Shown here piece after piece: positions 8,631-18,593 of a stretch of DNA of 64,000 nt (the stretch's first letter is position 1; the number at the start of each line of letters is the position of its first letter). The notes beneath the pieces were generated by a model that was given only the letters and a program-made list of their open reading frames with translations, made no database searches and was not told the origin of the DNA. Position numbers and translations under genes: made by a program. Source of the DNA: Flavobacteriaceae bacterium (GTDB lineage Bacteria; Bacteroidota; Bacteroidia; Flavobacteriales; Flavobacteriaceae); assembly GCA_947464335.1 (NCBI GenBank), contig CANHWG010000002.1:21701-85700 (forward strand). The letters are read 5' to 3'.

Positions 8631-10064
8631 TTAGGTGTTAAATTTTAATTTCTTTATTAAATTAAATAGTAACTCTTTTTCAAAAAAGAATAAGGATAAA
8701 AAATAAACAGAAGCACCAATGATAACTTTTACAATCAATCCATTTAGAATAGAAAAATCGGAATAATTAGAAATGATCAGTAAAAACAAAGCCATTAGTA
8801 AGCTTGCTAATAAAATTCCTTTTATAGTTTTGAAAACTTCCAGTAGTGAAGTATTTATTTGTTTTATGGCAATTTGATACATCGGAATTAATAAAAGAGC
8901 ACTTGCAATTAAATAACTGTAAGCAACTCCAATTAACCCATAGTTTACACCAATAACAAAAGCGATAACAAGTACAATATTGGTTAAAATAGAAACTTTA
9001 AATGCAATATTTACTTTGCCTAATGAGTTGTATATTAATCCGTTTAACGATACTATTGATTGAATGGCACCCAATCCGCTTAAAATGGAAAGTACGGGAA
9101 TCATTGCCGACCATTGGCTGCCAAAGAATAAAAGCACAAATTCTCTAGACACTATCGAAAGCCCTATCATTAATGGAAATGTAATAAGTGCTATATGTTG
9201 AATAATGGATAAATAATATTTTTTTAATACTTGAATGTCATCTTGTTTTTTTGAAAATGCCGGAAACATCACTTTTGTTATAATAGTTGAGACATTTCGG
9301 AGTGGCAATAACATTAAAGAATAAGCTCTTGTATAAATTCCTAAATCAGTACTTCCTAACACTTTTGCAATAATAAAATTGTCAAAATTGCGTGACCAAT
9401 AATTCACACTTGCTTCTCCCAAAAAGTTTAATCCATAATGCGATAACTCTTTTACTTTTTTCCATTCAAAAATGAATAAAGGAACCCATTTGGAAACAAA
9501 CCAATACAATATTGAGTTTAATATAACCGTTAGTAAAGTCATCATTACTAATGACCAAACACCATAACCTTGGTAGGCCATAATGAACGCAAGTGCATAA
9601 CCAATAAGCATTGCAATCCAATTTATGATTACTTTTTTCTTGAAATGCATTTCTTTAATTAAGATATTGGCCTGAACCGAAGCGAATGAAGAAACGATAA
9701 ACGATAAGCAAATTACTCGAATTAAAAGCGTCAATTCGGGTTGATTATAAAACAAGCTAATTAATGGTGCACATACATAGAAAATGAGATACATTAAAAA
9801 TCCAATGCCCACATTAAGCCAAAACACTGAAGAGTAATGGGCATCGGTAATTTCTTTCTTTTGAATTAATGCAGCACTAAACCCTAAGTCAATAAATAAA
9901 GCTGCAAAATTCGAAAAAATGGTTACCATACTTACAATTCCGAAAATAGATGGAGTTAATATTCGAGCCAGAAAAATGCTAAAAACTAAAAAAATTACTT
10001 GAGACAGAATTTGGTCGACAAAAGTCCATTTCAAACTATTTTTTACTTTGCTTTTTAGATTCAT
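8631..10064 (-). CDS. polysaccharide flippase, MOP superfamily (Wzx-like)
   Basis: 477 residues with 12 or more hydrophobic helices. The N-terminus, MNLKSKVKNSLKWTFVDQIL followed by SIFLARILTPSIFGIVSMVT, and the following FIDLGFSAALIQ are characteristic of the WzxC/RfbX branch of MOP flippases. The C-terminus is a run of membrane helices ending in FFFEKELLF. It should move the undecaprenyl-linked repeat unit across the inner membrane. It is the only exporter candidate in the cluster; no ABC-type (Wzm/Wzt) genes are present, so a Wzy-dependent pathway is the likely assembly route. It is separated from both neighbours by a single base. Confidence 0.92.
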   Translation of the reverse strand: MNLKSKVKNSLKWTFVDQILSQVIFLVFSIFLARILTPSIFGIVSMVTIFSNFAALFIDLGFSAALIQKKEITDAHYSSVFWLNVGIGFLMYLIFYVCAPLISLFYNQPELTLLIRVICLSFIVSSFASVQANILIKEMHFKKKVIINWIAMLIGYALAFIMAYQGYGVWSLVMMTLLTVILNSILYWFVSKWVPLFIFEWKKVKELSHYGLNFLGEASVNYWSRNFDNFIIAKVLGSTDLGIYTRAYSLMLLPLRNVSTIITKVMFPAFSKKQDDIQVLKKYYLSIIQHIALITFPLMIGLSIVSREFVLLFFGSQWSAMIPVLSILSGLGAIQSIVSLNGLIYNSLGKVNIAFKVSILTNIVLVIAFVIGVNYGLIGVAYSYLIASALLLIPMYQIAIKQINTSLLEVFKTIKGILLASLLMALFLLIISNYSDFSILNGLIVKVIIGASVYFLSLFFFEKELLFNLIKKLKFNT

Positions 10065-10065
10065 T

Positions 10066-11310
10066 TTAATTTAAAATTTGAGACCAATTTTTAATAATGT
10101 GATCATTACTAAAATAATTTTTTATGAATGGCTTATTTTTAGAAGCTATTTCTTTTTCTTCACTGAAGTTATCTATGATGGAATCAAGTTTTTCAGAAAG
10201 TTCAAGAAAATCAAAAATTTCATGGTAGTTTAATTTTGCTTTTCTATAGGTTTTGTAGGGCAACCAAGAACCTGTAATAACACTATTTGAGGCATATAAT
10301 AATTCTAACATTGTTCCACTTAAAGCATCAGAAATAGGCGTATGAATAAAAATATCGGAAGCTAATCTAGAAATAGCCAGTTCTTCATTAACAAAGAATT
10401 TTTCTAAAATGACATAGGAACAATTTAGCTTCTTTAAAGCATCATTTAGTTCTTTTTTATAAATCGTTTTTTCATCTTCAGTAATAGCATAGTTAAGATT
10501 GATTATTAAATGAATCTTACTTTTATTTTTTAAATGCGCTAAAGAGTTAATTATTTTCAAGTGGTTGTTAGCTCGGCTTCCGCTGTGCCCAATTAAAACA
10601 TTTATTTTATCATCTGAATAGCTAAAGTTTGATTTGAAAACGTTAATCGCTTCATTATTATTATAATTCAAATCCATTAAATCATAAATCTTTTCGTAGG
10701 TTGGAAACAAGGCAATTTGGATTTTGTCGGTTAGATTTCTTCCAAACTTTGAAAGTATGATTTCTTTTAATTCTTGTGATTGACAAGTTATAACGTTGGC
10801 TCTGTTTAGTGCTTTTTTTACAAAATAGAAATTTAAAATATCATGGGTACGCAACAAGTCAGAACCCCAAAATGAACAAACAATTTTTTTATCTTTTGGA
10901 ACTAAAAACAATTCTCTTAAATAACTATACTGCATGAAGTGAAAATGAAAGGTGTCATAATTTTTAAAATTATGGTTTCGATCAAAAAAACTCTTAGCCA
11001 TAATTTGCTTATAACAAAAATGTAGCGCCTTCCCCATTTTACTTTCTACTAATAATATAAAGAAAAAAGTTTGATAAAAATGTTTAGAAAACATACAATA
11101 TAGTGAAGCACTTACTATAGAAATAAGCGAATTATTGAAAAAGACATTTTTATTATCATACATCCAGGTGTCGTGCTCTGAATCTTTTGTAATCTCATTA
11201 TAAAAAGGAACAGTTATAGTATAGGATGGATCATGCTTTTTTAATGCAGAATATAAAAAAGAAAGGAAATTATTTTGACCTAAACCTAAAACGAGTATTT
11301 TTTTGTTCAT
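10066..11310 (-). CDS. WecF/GT56-like glycosyltransferase, first gene of the polysaccharide operon
   Basis: 414 residues. The N-terminus is MNKKILVLGLGQNNFLSFLY. The middle has FHFHFMQYSYLRELFLVP, then CSFWGSDLLRT (about residue 150), and the later INVLIGHSGSRANNHLKIIN (about 235-255), which resembles the VLVGNSGDxSNRHxEAL signature of Fuc4NAc transferases (WecF, GT56). The tail LLYASNSVITGSWLPYKTYR fits the donor-binding side of that fold. It is probably a membrane-associated transferase using a TDP-amino sugar or similar, but that specificity is inference from a distant match. It begins the run of minus-strand genes that continues to the window edge. Confidence 0.65.
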   Translation of the reverse strand: MNKKILVLGLGQNNFLSFLYSALKKHDPSYTITVPFYNEITKDSEHDTWMYDNKNVFFNNSLISIVSASLYCMFSKHFYQTFFFILLVESKMGKALHFCYKQIMAKSFFDRNHNFKNYDTFHFHFMQYSYLRELFLVPKDKKIVCSFWGSDLLRTHDILNFYFVKKALNRANVITCQSQELKEIILSKFGRNLTDKIQIALFPTYEKIYDLMDLNYNNNEAINVFKSNFSYSDDKINVLIGHSGSRANNHLKIINSLAHLKNKSKIHLIINLNYAITEDEKTIYKKELNDALKKLNCSYVILEKFFVNEELAISRLASDIFIHTPISDALSGTMLELLYASNSVITGSWLPYKTYRKAKLNYHEIFDFLELSEKLDSIIDNFSEEKEIASKNKPFIKNYFSNDHIIKNWSQILN

Positions 11311-11410
11311 CTTATATTAAATACTTTTTATTGAAATAGTGTTTTATATACTAGAGAAATATAATGAAAAGCTACCAATGTGTTTTGTATTATGTTATTT
11401 TATTTAGGAA

Positions 11411-14182
11411 CTATTCCTTTAAAAATCTGATGCTTGAAGTTTTATTTTCTGAACTAATACTTAAAAAGTAAACACCTGTTCTTAGTGAAGCAACATTTAT
11501 AGATAAATTACTTGGATTTACGATTGTTTGTAGTAATTGTCCAATTGAGTTATAGATACGTATTGAGTTAACAGAAACAGAATTTTCAGAATATACATTT
11601 AAAGTTTCTTTTACCGGATTTGGATAAACTTTAATTCCAGCCGATTCAATTGTTTGATTTCCTAAGTTTTCAAAAATTGTTATTTCATTATTGGTTGAGG
11701 TTGGCACTAAATAATCAAAATAAATTGAAGCAGTGTTAGAAACACTATTTCCAATAGATAGTGATGGTAACGTTTTTATTTTAAAAAGTACAAAACCATC
11801 GCTATTATTAACTCCAAAGGATAAATTAATATTCTTAAATATAAATTCAACTGTATTGGTATTGGTAATCTTTGTCTCAAATAAATGGCTACCATCTATA
11901 GGAATTAGCGAATTAATATCAAATTTAGAAGTGTCAATTATGTCTTTTATTACAATATTTTGTGCGATAGCGGTACCTGTATTTTGAAAACGAATACCGT
12001 AATGTAAATAGTCACCAATTCGCGAGGTAGAAACACTAGTACCTTCAATACAAACTTTATCATTTGTACTAGTTTCATTAACCACTTTTTGATTTAATGT
12101 TATGGAATTGTCGTTAGGGAACTCATCTGTATTTGAACTTGAAACTAGAGCAGTAAATGGCAATAACTGACCAACGTTTACAGAGGGCGTATCGTTAGTA
12201 GCATTCACGTTAAATGTCACTAATATTGCTCTTGATTCAAGTGGTTTAAGATTTGAAAAACTCCAACTTACATTGTTTACGCTTTGATTTGTAATAACCG
12301 GGTTAGAATTTAAAAAATCCAAAACGGCGTCATTAAAATTTAAATTCACAGTTCCAGATTGTGTAATTGTTCCTTTATTTTTATAGACTATTTTATAATT
12401 TGCGTCTTGTCCAGGATTAACATTGTTTAATGGTAGATATGCTATTTCTAAATCGGCATGATTACCATTTGATAAAACACAAAAATTTTGAAATAGAGGA
12501 CTGGTTTGAAAAGGAAATTCAACGGAAACTGTTGATGGTGAAATCGAAAAATAATTAGGGTTTTCTAGAAATGGAGTAATCGTGTAAGTGCCTTCTTTTA
12601 CTGATTTAGAATAATTGCCAGAAGTATTTGAAATTAGATTTTCCGTAATTGAACCATCTGAGAAAGACATTTTCAAATTAGGAAACAAGCTGTCTAATGC
12701 ATCACATCCGTTTGTGTTTGAGTCAAATTTTGCGTTGCCTTCAACTGTATAAGAAAGGCCACCAGGTGCGAAAGAGCAATAACTATTGACATGACAATTA
12801 GTGTAATTATTGTTGTTTATCTCATCTTGAATAAATTCTAATTGAAATTCATCAGCGCATATATAATTGAGGTTTGGGTTATTAGAAAACTGTAAAATTC
12901 CTTCAAAGCTGCCGTTTTTTATAAAAATACTGGTGAGTTGATTGCTGTAGCAAAATAAACTTTGAAGATTAAAAGCATTGCTTAGATTTAAAGTTGTAAT
13001 CTGATTGTTATTGCAATAAACGGATTGAAGATTGGCTAAACTGGTCAAATTTAAATTTACAATTTGGTTGTTGGCACAATTTAAAACCAAAAGTGAACTT
13101 AGTTCGTTTGTATTAAATGCATTAAGTAAATTAGAATTACAGTACAGATATTTAAGACTAGACAACCCGCTTAAATCGAAATTAACGAGTTGATTATTGT
13201 TGCAGCTTAAAGTAATAAGTTGATTTAAACCAGTCAACACTAGGGAAGAAATTTGGTTATTATCACTATTTAATTCTTCTAATTGAGTTGAACTAGATAA
13301 ATCCAAAAAAAGAATTTGATTATTCTGGCAACTTAATTTTTTTAAACTAACCAAACCGTTTAAATTAACTAATATAAGTTGATTGTTACTACAATTTAAA
13401 TCGTTTAAATTGGATACATTTAATAGAGTAAGACTTGAAATTAAATTACTACTACAGTTTAATACTTTAAAGTTAATTAAATTACTTAATGTAAGTGACA
13501 CTAATACATTTGAATTACAATTTAATGTTTCAAGACTAATAAGATTGTTGGTGTTAATAGCGTTAAGCAGATTGTTATTACAATCGAGTAATGTAAGACT
13601 AATTAAATCAGATAAGTCAAAATCAGTTATTTGATTGTTACTACAATTTAATTCTTCTAAATTCAGTAAGTTGTTAAAATTTAGGGTAACGATTTGATTG
13701 TAACTACAATTTAAGTTGGTAAGATTTGTAATATCGCTAACATTTAAATTAATAAGTTGGTTGAATTGACAATTTAAATTTCGCAATTCGGTTAACCCAT
13801 TTACGTTTAAATTAGCTAATTGATTGTTACTACAGTTAAGTAAAGTTAAATTGTTAAGATTGGACACATTCAATCCTGAAAGAAGATTGTTTTCACAATT
13901 TAATGATATTAAATTAGTAAAAAAGCTTATCCCATTTAATGATGAAATAGTAGCATTACTTATATCTAAAGCACTAACTAATAAAGCTTCACTTTCTTCA
14001 ATTTGATTATTTGAATTGGCATCTATGGCAAAATAATCACCATTTAGGTTTTGCGCAATAAAGTTGCCAGCATTAGACTCGAGTAATTTAGATTTAAAAG
14101 TATCATCATTAAAACTAATTACTTGTGAATGAGAAACGCCTATAAAAAAAGAAAAAATGAATATAAAATATAGTTTTTTCAT
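11411..14182 (-). CDS. secreted leucine-rich-repeat protein with T9SS type A sorting domain
   Basis: The start is taken at ATG 14182-14180, which gives a clean signal peptide MKKLYFIFIFSFFIGVSHSQ; the in-frame ATG 33 bp upstream would add 11 residues before it. The mature protein has about 16 consecutive 21-residue repeats (roughly residues 60-420) of the form L-x-x-L-N-C-S-N-N-Q-L/I-x-x-L-x-L-S-x-L-x-x. Next come repetitive beta domains (about 470-840) with a conserved-repeat (DUF11/DUF7619-like) segment around NPGQDANYKIVYKNKGTITQ. The last 75 residues are a T9SS type A sorting domain (GIKVYPNPVKETLNV...SLRTGVYFLSISS...RFLKE). It is predicted to be carried through the outer membrane and anchored or released as an adhesin-like surface protein. 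The ligand is unknown. Confidence 0.88.
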   Translation of the reverse strand: MKKLYFIFIFSFFIGVSHSQVISFNDDTFKSKLLESNAGNFIAQNLNGDYFAIDANSNNQIEESEALLVSALDISNATISSLNGISFFTNLISLNCENNLLSGLNVSNLNNLTLLNCSNNQLANLNVNGLTELRNLNCQFNQLINLNVSDITNLTNLNCSYNQIVTLNFNNLLNLEELNCSNNQITDFDLSDLISLTLLDCNNNLLNAINTNNLISLETLNCNSNVLVSLTLSNLINFKVLNCSSNLISSLTLLNVSNLNDLNCSNNQLILVNLNGLVSLKKLSCQNNQILFLDLSSSTQLEELNSDNNQISSLVLTGLNQLITLSCNNNQLVNFDLSGLSSLKYLYCNSNLLNAFNTNELSSLLVLNCANNQIVNLNLTSLANLQSVYCNNNQITTLNLSNAFNLQSLFCYSNQLTSIFIKNGSFEGILQFSNNPNLNYICADEFQLEFIQDEINNNNYTNCHVNSYCSFAPGGLSYTVEGNAKFDSNTNGCDALDSLFPNLKMSFSDGSITENLISNTSGNYSKSVKEGTYTITPFLENPNYFSISPSTVSVEFPFQTSPLFQNFCVLSNGNHADLEIAYLPLNNVNPGQDANYKIVYKNKGTITQSGTVNLNFNDAVLDFLNSNPVITNQSVNNVSWSFSNLKPLESRAILVTFNVNATNDTPSVNVGQLLPFTALVSSSNTDEFPNDNSITLNQKVVNETSTNDKVCIEGTSVSTSRIGDYLHYGIRFQNTGTAIAQNIVIKDIIDTSKFDINSLIPIDGSHLFETKITNTNTVEFIFKNINLSFGVNNSDGFVLFKIKTLPSLSIGNSVSNTASIYFDYLVPTSTNNEITIFENLGNQTIESAGIKVYPNPVKETLNVYSENSVSVNSIRIYNSIGQLLQTIVNPSNLSINVASLRTGVYFLSISSENKTSSIRFLKE

Positions 14183-14310
14183 ACTAAAATTAAAAGCTAT
14201 AAAGTTATAAATCATATAATCACAATTATTTTTATAGTGTTATGTTTAAGTTATTTTTTTACATTTTTATGATGTTTAATTTACAATTATTAAATATTAT
14301 ATAAAAAAAA

Positions 14311-14335
14311 AGACCGCCAATTGGCGGTCTTTTAA
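14311..14335 (-). terminator. rho-independent terminator of the 1341-residue secreted protein gene
   Basis: A perfect palindrome of two 10-base arms, AGACCGCCAA and TTGGCGGTCT (14311-14330), has an A-run on its left and TTT on its right. It lies 20 bp beyond the stop of the minus-strand gene at 14351. Read on the minus strand, the hairpin is followed by a long U-tract (14310-14301), as expected of an intrinsic terminator. Confidence 0.85.
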
Positions 14336-14350
14336 CTTGATTAATAAAGA

Positions 14351-17300
14351 TTAGTTTTTGATTAATTTTTTAACCATTACTTCTTTATTAGAAGAATCTA
14401 CTAATCTTACAATGTAAATACCATTGCTTAAATTTGAGATATTCTCACTAATTGTATTTCTACCTTCTTCCAAGTTTATTGATTTAGAATTCAATACCAT
14501 GATACCATTGATAGAATAGATTGACATTTGAATATTACCATCTTTTGAAGCATCGATATCAATATTGAATTCAGATGTTGCAGGGTTTGGATAAACAGAT
14601 GCATTGCTGAATGAAATTGTTTCTTCAATAGCTGAATCAGCTTTAGAGTTACAAGGAGCATTGGTTATAGTAAGTGTTTTGTTAGTAGCACTAGCACCAA
14701 ATCCGTTTACAGCAGATATTACCACTGTTTTTGGAGTAACTGTTGACAAGTTAGGATATACTACTGTGAAAATCAAATCACTTGTAGTTAATACATTAGT
14801 TGTATTAGTTGTATTACTTGCAGATGTTACTACTGATCCTGTAGGAGCAGTAATCACATAAGAACTTGCTAATGGAGATCTTGTAATTGTATAGTTGTAT
14901 GAAGTACCACAAACTACATTACTAATTGTTCCAGTTACAGTTGTAACAGCAGCTGGTACTGTATTAACTATTCTTAACAATTTAGCTGTAGAACTTGTTG
15001 CAGGAACTGCAGTAGCATTTGAAGTAACTGAAGAACCAACCGCATTAACCGCTTTAACTCCAAAATCTAATCTTACAGTCCCTGGAGTAACACCCGCTAA
15101 ATCTACAGTAATAATTCTTGAATTTCCACCAGTTAATTGAGTTACACCACCTGGCAATTCCCATGAGTAAGAAGTTGCTAATGCAGAAGCAGCAGCAGTC
15201 AAAGTTAATGGAGTAGTAGTACCAAGATATAAACCAGCATTAAGTAATGCAGTTGCACTAATTGCAGGGTTAGTCAATGCTAATGTTGTTGGAGCAGCAG
15301 GAACCGTAGCTGTTACTTTTAACAATTTAGCCGTAGATGAAGTTGCAGGAATAACAGTTGCAGCAGAATTATTTGTAATTGAAGAACCAATACCGTTTAC
15401 TGCTTTACAACCTAAATACAATGAAGTTACACCAGAAACACCTGCAAAATTGATAGTGATTTGATTTGTGTTTCCACCACCTACTTGATTAACACCCGCA
15501 GGTAATTCCCAAGTGTAAGAAGATGCAGTTGCAGATGGAGTAGCCGTCAATGTTAATGGAGTTGTAGTTCCTAAAAATGTTGTAACAACTGTTACTCCTA
15601 AAGTAGTACTTACTGCATCGTTAGTTAATTTCAAAGCAGAAGGCGCAGCAGGTAATGCCGCTACGAATTTCTTCAATTTTGAAGTTTTTGGAGCAAATCC
15701 ACTTGCAGTATAAGTTGTAGTACCTTGTGTACTAGGAGGAGTAATTAATGTCTCTGTTGCTGTATACGTTGTGTTAAATAAACCTGGAATTCCAGTTAAG
15801 TTTGCAACTACATCAGCATTAGTAGCATTTGGTGTTACCGAATATCCAACACCGTTAAGTGATCTAACTCCGAAATATAATGCCGTTGTAGCAGGATTTG
15901 TTACACCAGCAAAGTTAACTAAAATAGAATTTAAGTTACTTCTAACTACAGTTCCGTATTGTAAGAAAGGTGCCGTTGTAGAAGGATATAGTCCACCACC
16001 TTGGTATCTTTGAGCACATGTAGAAACGGTAACAGTAGTAGAAACACCATTTACGTTAATCGTGTACGTATTGTTAGTAACTGTCCAAAATCTTGTTCCT
16101 GTAGGTAGTGTACCTGTTGATGGACTAAAGAATGGTTGTGAAGTATAGTTTACAGTGGTAGTTACTGGAGCAGCAGTTCCTGCAGGAATACTAATAGTAA
16201 CACCAGTTGGTAATTCCCACTCATAGATGTTGATACCAGGTACTGCTGTTGCAGTTAATGTTAATGGAGTAGTAGAACCCATATATTTCGCATACGATGT
16301 AAGTGCAGTTGCAGGAGTAGTAGAAGCTGTATCAAACATATTTATGGCTAATGGAGCAGTAGGTAAAGCTTTAGTTAAAGCTAAAGTTTTTGCAGCAGTT
16401 CTACAACCAGAAGCGTTTTGAGCTTGTAATTGGATTGATCCTACGTTACCAGCACCAAATGGTACGTTAGCAAAGTTTACAACAATAGAATTTGTACCTT
16501 GTCCTGAAACAATATTAACTCCCAAAGGCAATGTCCAAACATAAGATAATGTAGTATCAACAAAAGGAGTAACTGAATACGTGAATTCAGAAGTAGTTCC
16601 AACATAACTTCCTATTGCAGTAACAGAAGTTGATCCAACAGGACCTACACCAGTAATAGTGCTAATTACCTCAGTTGGTAAAGCATTTACGGTAACAGTT
16701 AACAATACTCTTGTGCTTTCTCCTAATGGATTTGCAACAGTAGCACTTCCTGGATTAAGTTGAGAAACCCAGTAATTTTTAACACCAACAATAGTGGTTG
16801 CAGGGGTTGGAGCAGTAGTTGCAGCAATACCACCAGTAACAACAGTATACCATCTTAAAGAAGTACCAGAACCAGTAATAGTTGCTGTTAATGGAGTAGC
16901 AACAGCACCTCTACAATAGCTAAGGTTTGTTACTAATGGAGTTGTACCAGCCACAGGAGCAATTACTAAACCAGTAAATGCGCTGTCAGTAAAGTTAGCT
17001 CCAGATAAAGCTGCACTTCCAGTAGCTGGTCTGTAATCTAAACCTAAGTATGAATTTGTAGTAGCGTTATAAGGTGAAGCCAATATCCCAGCGCTAGTTG
17101 CTTGAGTAGTGTTTCCATTTGTAGAGAAAAATGAGTTTAATGAAGTAGGGTTAATTCCTCCTGTGAAGGTAGTTCCAACTGCACCTGCCATAATATTATT
17201 TGCGAATTTTAAAGTACCACCGTTAGCATTACCAACCGCAAGAGTACCATCAATAAACACGATACTTGATTTGAAATCCATAAAGATTGAATTGAAAACT

Positions 17301-18376
17301 TTCAATTGTGTAGCTCTTCTTAAACGCAACGCTCTTTCATGTCCTACTGCTAATGTCGTAGTTGGAGATAAAGTAGCACGGAAAGATGGTCCTACTGAAG
17401 TAATATTGGTAAATATTGCAGAAGTACTATCATAACCAGAAGCTGAAGCAGTTCCTGTAGCATTATTATCAGACTCAAAACTTTCAGAAGTAGAAACTGA
17501 TGGGTTATCAGCGATAGATGGATCTCTTACGATTAAACCAAATTGTACTATACCTTTGTAACCGTTATCCGTATCAAAATCGTCATCTAAATTTCTGTAA
17601 GAAACTAAGTGCTTACAATTTACTGAACCACCAAACCACTCAAAAGCATCGTCATTAGTGTAAGATACTTGTACATAATCAATAGTAGTACCATTTCCTA
17701 CAGCACCCATTGTTAAACCGTTGATCTCATTATTAGGAGAGAAAACATATCCACCAAATTCAATTCGAACATATTTTAATGTACCTGAATCATCATTATT
17801 GATTGCAGTTGTTCCACCACCATATTCAGTGTTAAGATTAGCTGTAATACCTTCAATGTTATTAACACCATTAGTACCGGCAGCTGAACCAGCTGGTACG
17901 TTGGCGTTGAATCCAGCTCTACCTAAAAGGATAATTCCACCCCAATCACCTGGCTGTCTTCCTTGAGCAACTGTTTTTCCAGAAGTAAATACAATAGGAC
18001 TAGCAGCAGTACCAATAGCATTTAATTTAGAACCTTTGGTAACAATTAATGCTGTCCCGTTTACAGAAGAAAGTCCTTTAACAACTACACCAGGTTGGAT
18101 TGTTAAGGTTGCATTGTTTCTTACATAAATTAAACCTGTTAATTTGTAAGTTCTTCCAGCCAACCACGTTGTGTTTGCTGTAATGTCAGCAGTAACATTT
18201 ACTACAGTTGCAGCATCTAGGTACGGCTCGTTGATAGGATCATAATTGGTCCATGAATCCGTCCACATAGGAGTTGAAGGTGCAAATGCACCACGATAAG
18301 TAGTTGACTCAATAAATTGAGCATTTGCAAAGTTGACAAATAAGGCCAAAAGAGCAATTAAATAATTTTTTTTCAT
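14351..18376 (-). CDS. secreted beta-helix / Ig-like repeat protein with T9SS type A sorting domain
   Basis: 1341 residues with signal peptide MKKNYLIALLALFVNFANAQ. Residues about 60-480 form a domain typical of Bacteroidota surface proteins encoded near TonB receptors: ATLTIQPGVVVKG, ALIVTKGSKLNAIGTAASPI, then GDWGGIILLG and DDAFEWFGGSVNCKHLVSYR, resembling a right-handed beta-helix. Residues about 560-1250 are tandem PKD/Ig-like modules; the best conserved pair (about 907-1022 and 1023-1140) share LGTTTPLTLTA, SY(T/S)WELPxGVxQ and ATSSTAKLL. The last ~75 residues (VYPNPATSEFNIDID...GIYIVRLVDSSNKEVMVKKL) are a T9SS sorting domain. It is a cell-surface or secreted protein of unknown binding partner. 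It is the largest gene in the window, monocistronic, with its own -7 element and terminator. Confidence 0.88.
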   Translation of the reverse strand: MKKNYLIALLALFVNFANAQFIESTTYRGAFAPSTPMWTDSWTNYDPINEPYLDAATVVNVTADITANTTWLAGRTYKLTGLIYVRNNATLTIQPGVVVKGLSSVNGTALIVTKGSKLNAIGTAASPIVFTSGKTVAQGRQPGDWGGIILLGRAGFNANVPAGSAAGTNGVNNIEGITANLNTEYGGGTTAINNDDSGTLKYVRIEFGGYVFSPNNEINGLTMGAVGNGTTIDYVQVSYTNDDAFEWFGGSVNCKHLVSYRNLDDDFDTDNGYKGIVQFGLIVRDPSIADNPSVSTSESFESDNNATGTASASGYDSTSAIFTNITSVGPSFRATLSPTTTLAVGHERALRLRRATQLKVFNSIFMDFKSSIVFIDGTLAVGNANGGTLKFANNIMAGAVGTTFTGGINPTSLNSFFSTNGNTTQATSAGILASPYNATTNSYLGLDYRPATGSAALSGANFTDSAFTGLVIAPVAGTTPLVTNLSYCRGAVATPLTATITGSGTSLRWYTVVTGGIAATTAPTPATTIVGVKNYWVSQLNPGSATVANPLGESTRVLLTVTVNALPTEVISTITGVGPVGSTSVTAIGSYVGTTSEFTYSVTPFVDTTLSYVWTLPLGVNIVSGQGTNSIVVNFANVPFGAGNVGSIQLQAQNASGCRTAAKTLALTKALPTAPLAINMFDTASTTPATALTSYAKYMGSTTPLTLTATAVPGINIYEWELPTGVTISIPAGTAAPVTTTVNYTSQPFFSPSTGTLPTGTRFWTVTNNTYTINVNGVSTTVTVSTCAQRYQGGGLYPSTTAPFLQYGTVVRSNLNSILVNFAGVTNPATTALYFGVRSLNGVGYSVTPNATNADVVANLTGIPGLFNTTYTATETLITPPSTQGTTTYTASGFAPKTSKLKKFVAALPAAPSALKLTNDAVSTTLGVTVVTTFLGTTTPLTLTATPSATASSYTWELPAGVNQVGGGNTNQITINFAGVSGVTSLYLGCKAVNGIGSSITNNSAATVIPATSSTAKLLKVTATVPAAPTTLALTNPAISATALLNAGLYLGTTTPLTLTAAASALATSYSWELPGGVTQLTGGNSRIITVDLAGVTPGTVRLDFGVKAVNAVGSSVTSNATAVPATSSTAKLLRIVNTVPAAVTTVTGTISNVVCGTSYNYTITRSPLASSYVITAPTGSVVTSASNTTNTTNVLTTSDLIFTVVYPNLSTVTPKTVVISAVNGFGASATNKTLTITNAPCNSKADSAIEETISFSNASVYPNPATSEFNIDIDASKDGNIQMSIYSINGIMVLNSKSINLEEGRNTISENISNLSNGIYIVRLVDSSNKEVMVKKLIKN

Positions 18377-18406
18377 TTTTTTAAAATGTTATTTTGTTAG
18401 ACATGG

Positions 18407-18414
18407 CAAACTTA
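18407..18414 (-). promoter_or_regulatory. putative -7 promoter element of the 1341-residue protein gene
   Basis: On the minus strand the sequence reads TAAGTTTG, an exact match to the Bacteroidota -7 consensus TAnnTTTG, 31-38 bases before the ATG at 18376. No TTG is found at the expected -33 distance, so only half of the promoter is supported. Confidence 0.45.
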
Positions 18415-18593
18415 GATTCGGGAGAATAATTGAGTGTAAAAAATGAATTAAATAAAGATGATTATTAAGTAAAAAAATAGTTTGCAAAACAACCCTTATT
18501 GTAAAAAAATAATTTTCTATTTGTTAAGTTAGTATTAATCCTTTAGTTAGCAGCATAAATTTTCAATCAAATGTTAACTAATGTTTACTAAAG

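Noticed and set aside
13383-14006. Plus-strand open frames (13383-13634, 13824-14006) within the LRR gene
   Set aside because: They are antisense to the regular 21-residue repeats; the repeats carry no stops in that frame by composition. No start context, no family match.
14604-17966. Several plus-strand open frames of 64-108 codons within the large secreted protein gene
   Set aside because: They are antisense shadows of a low-complexity Thr/Ala/Val-rich coding sequence and lack any independent coding feature.
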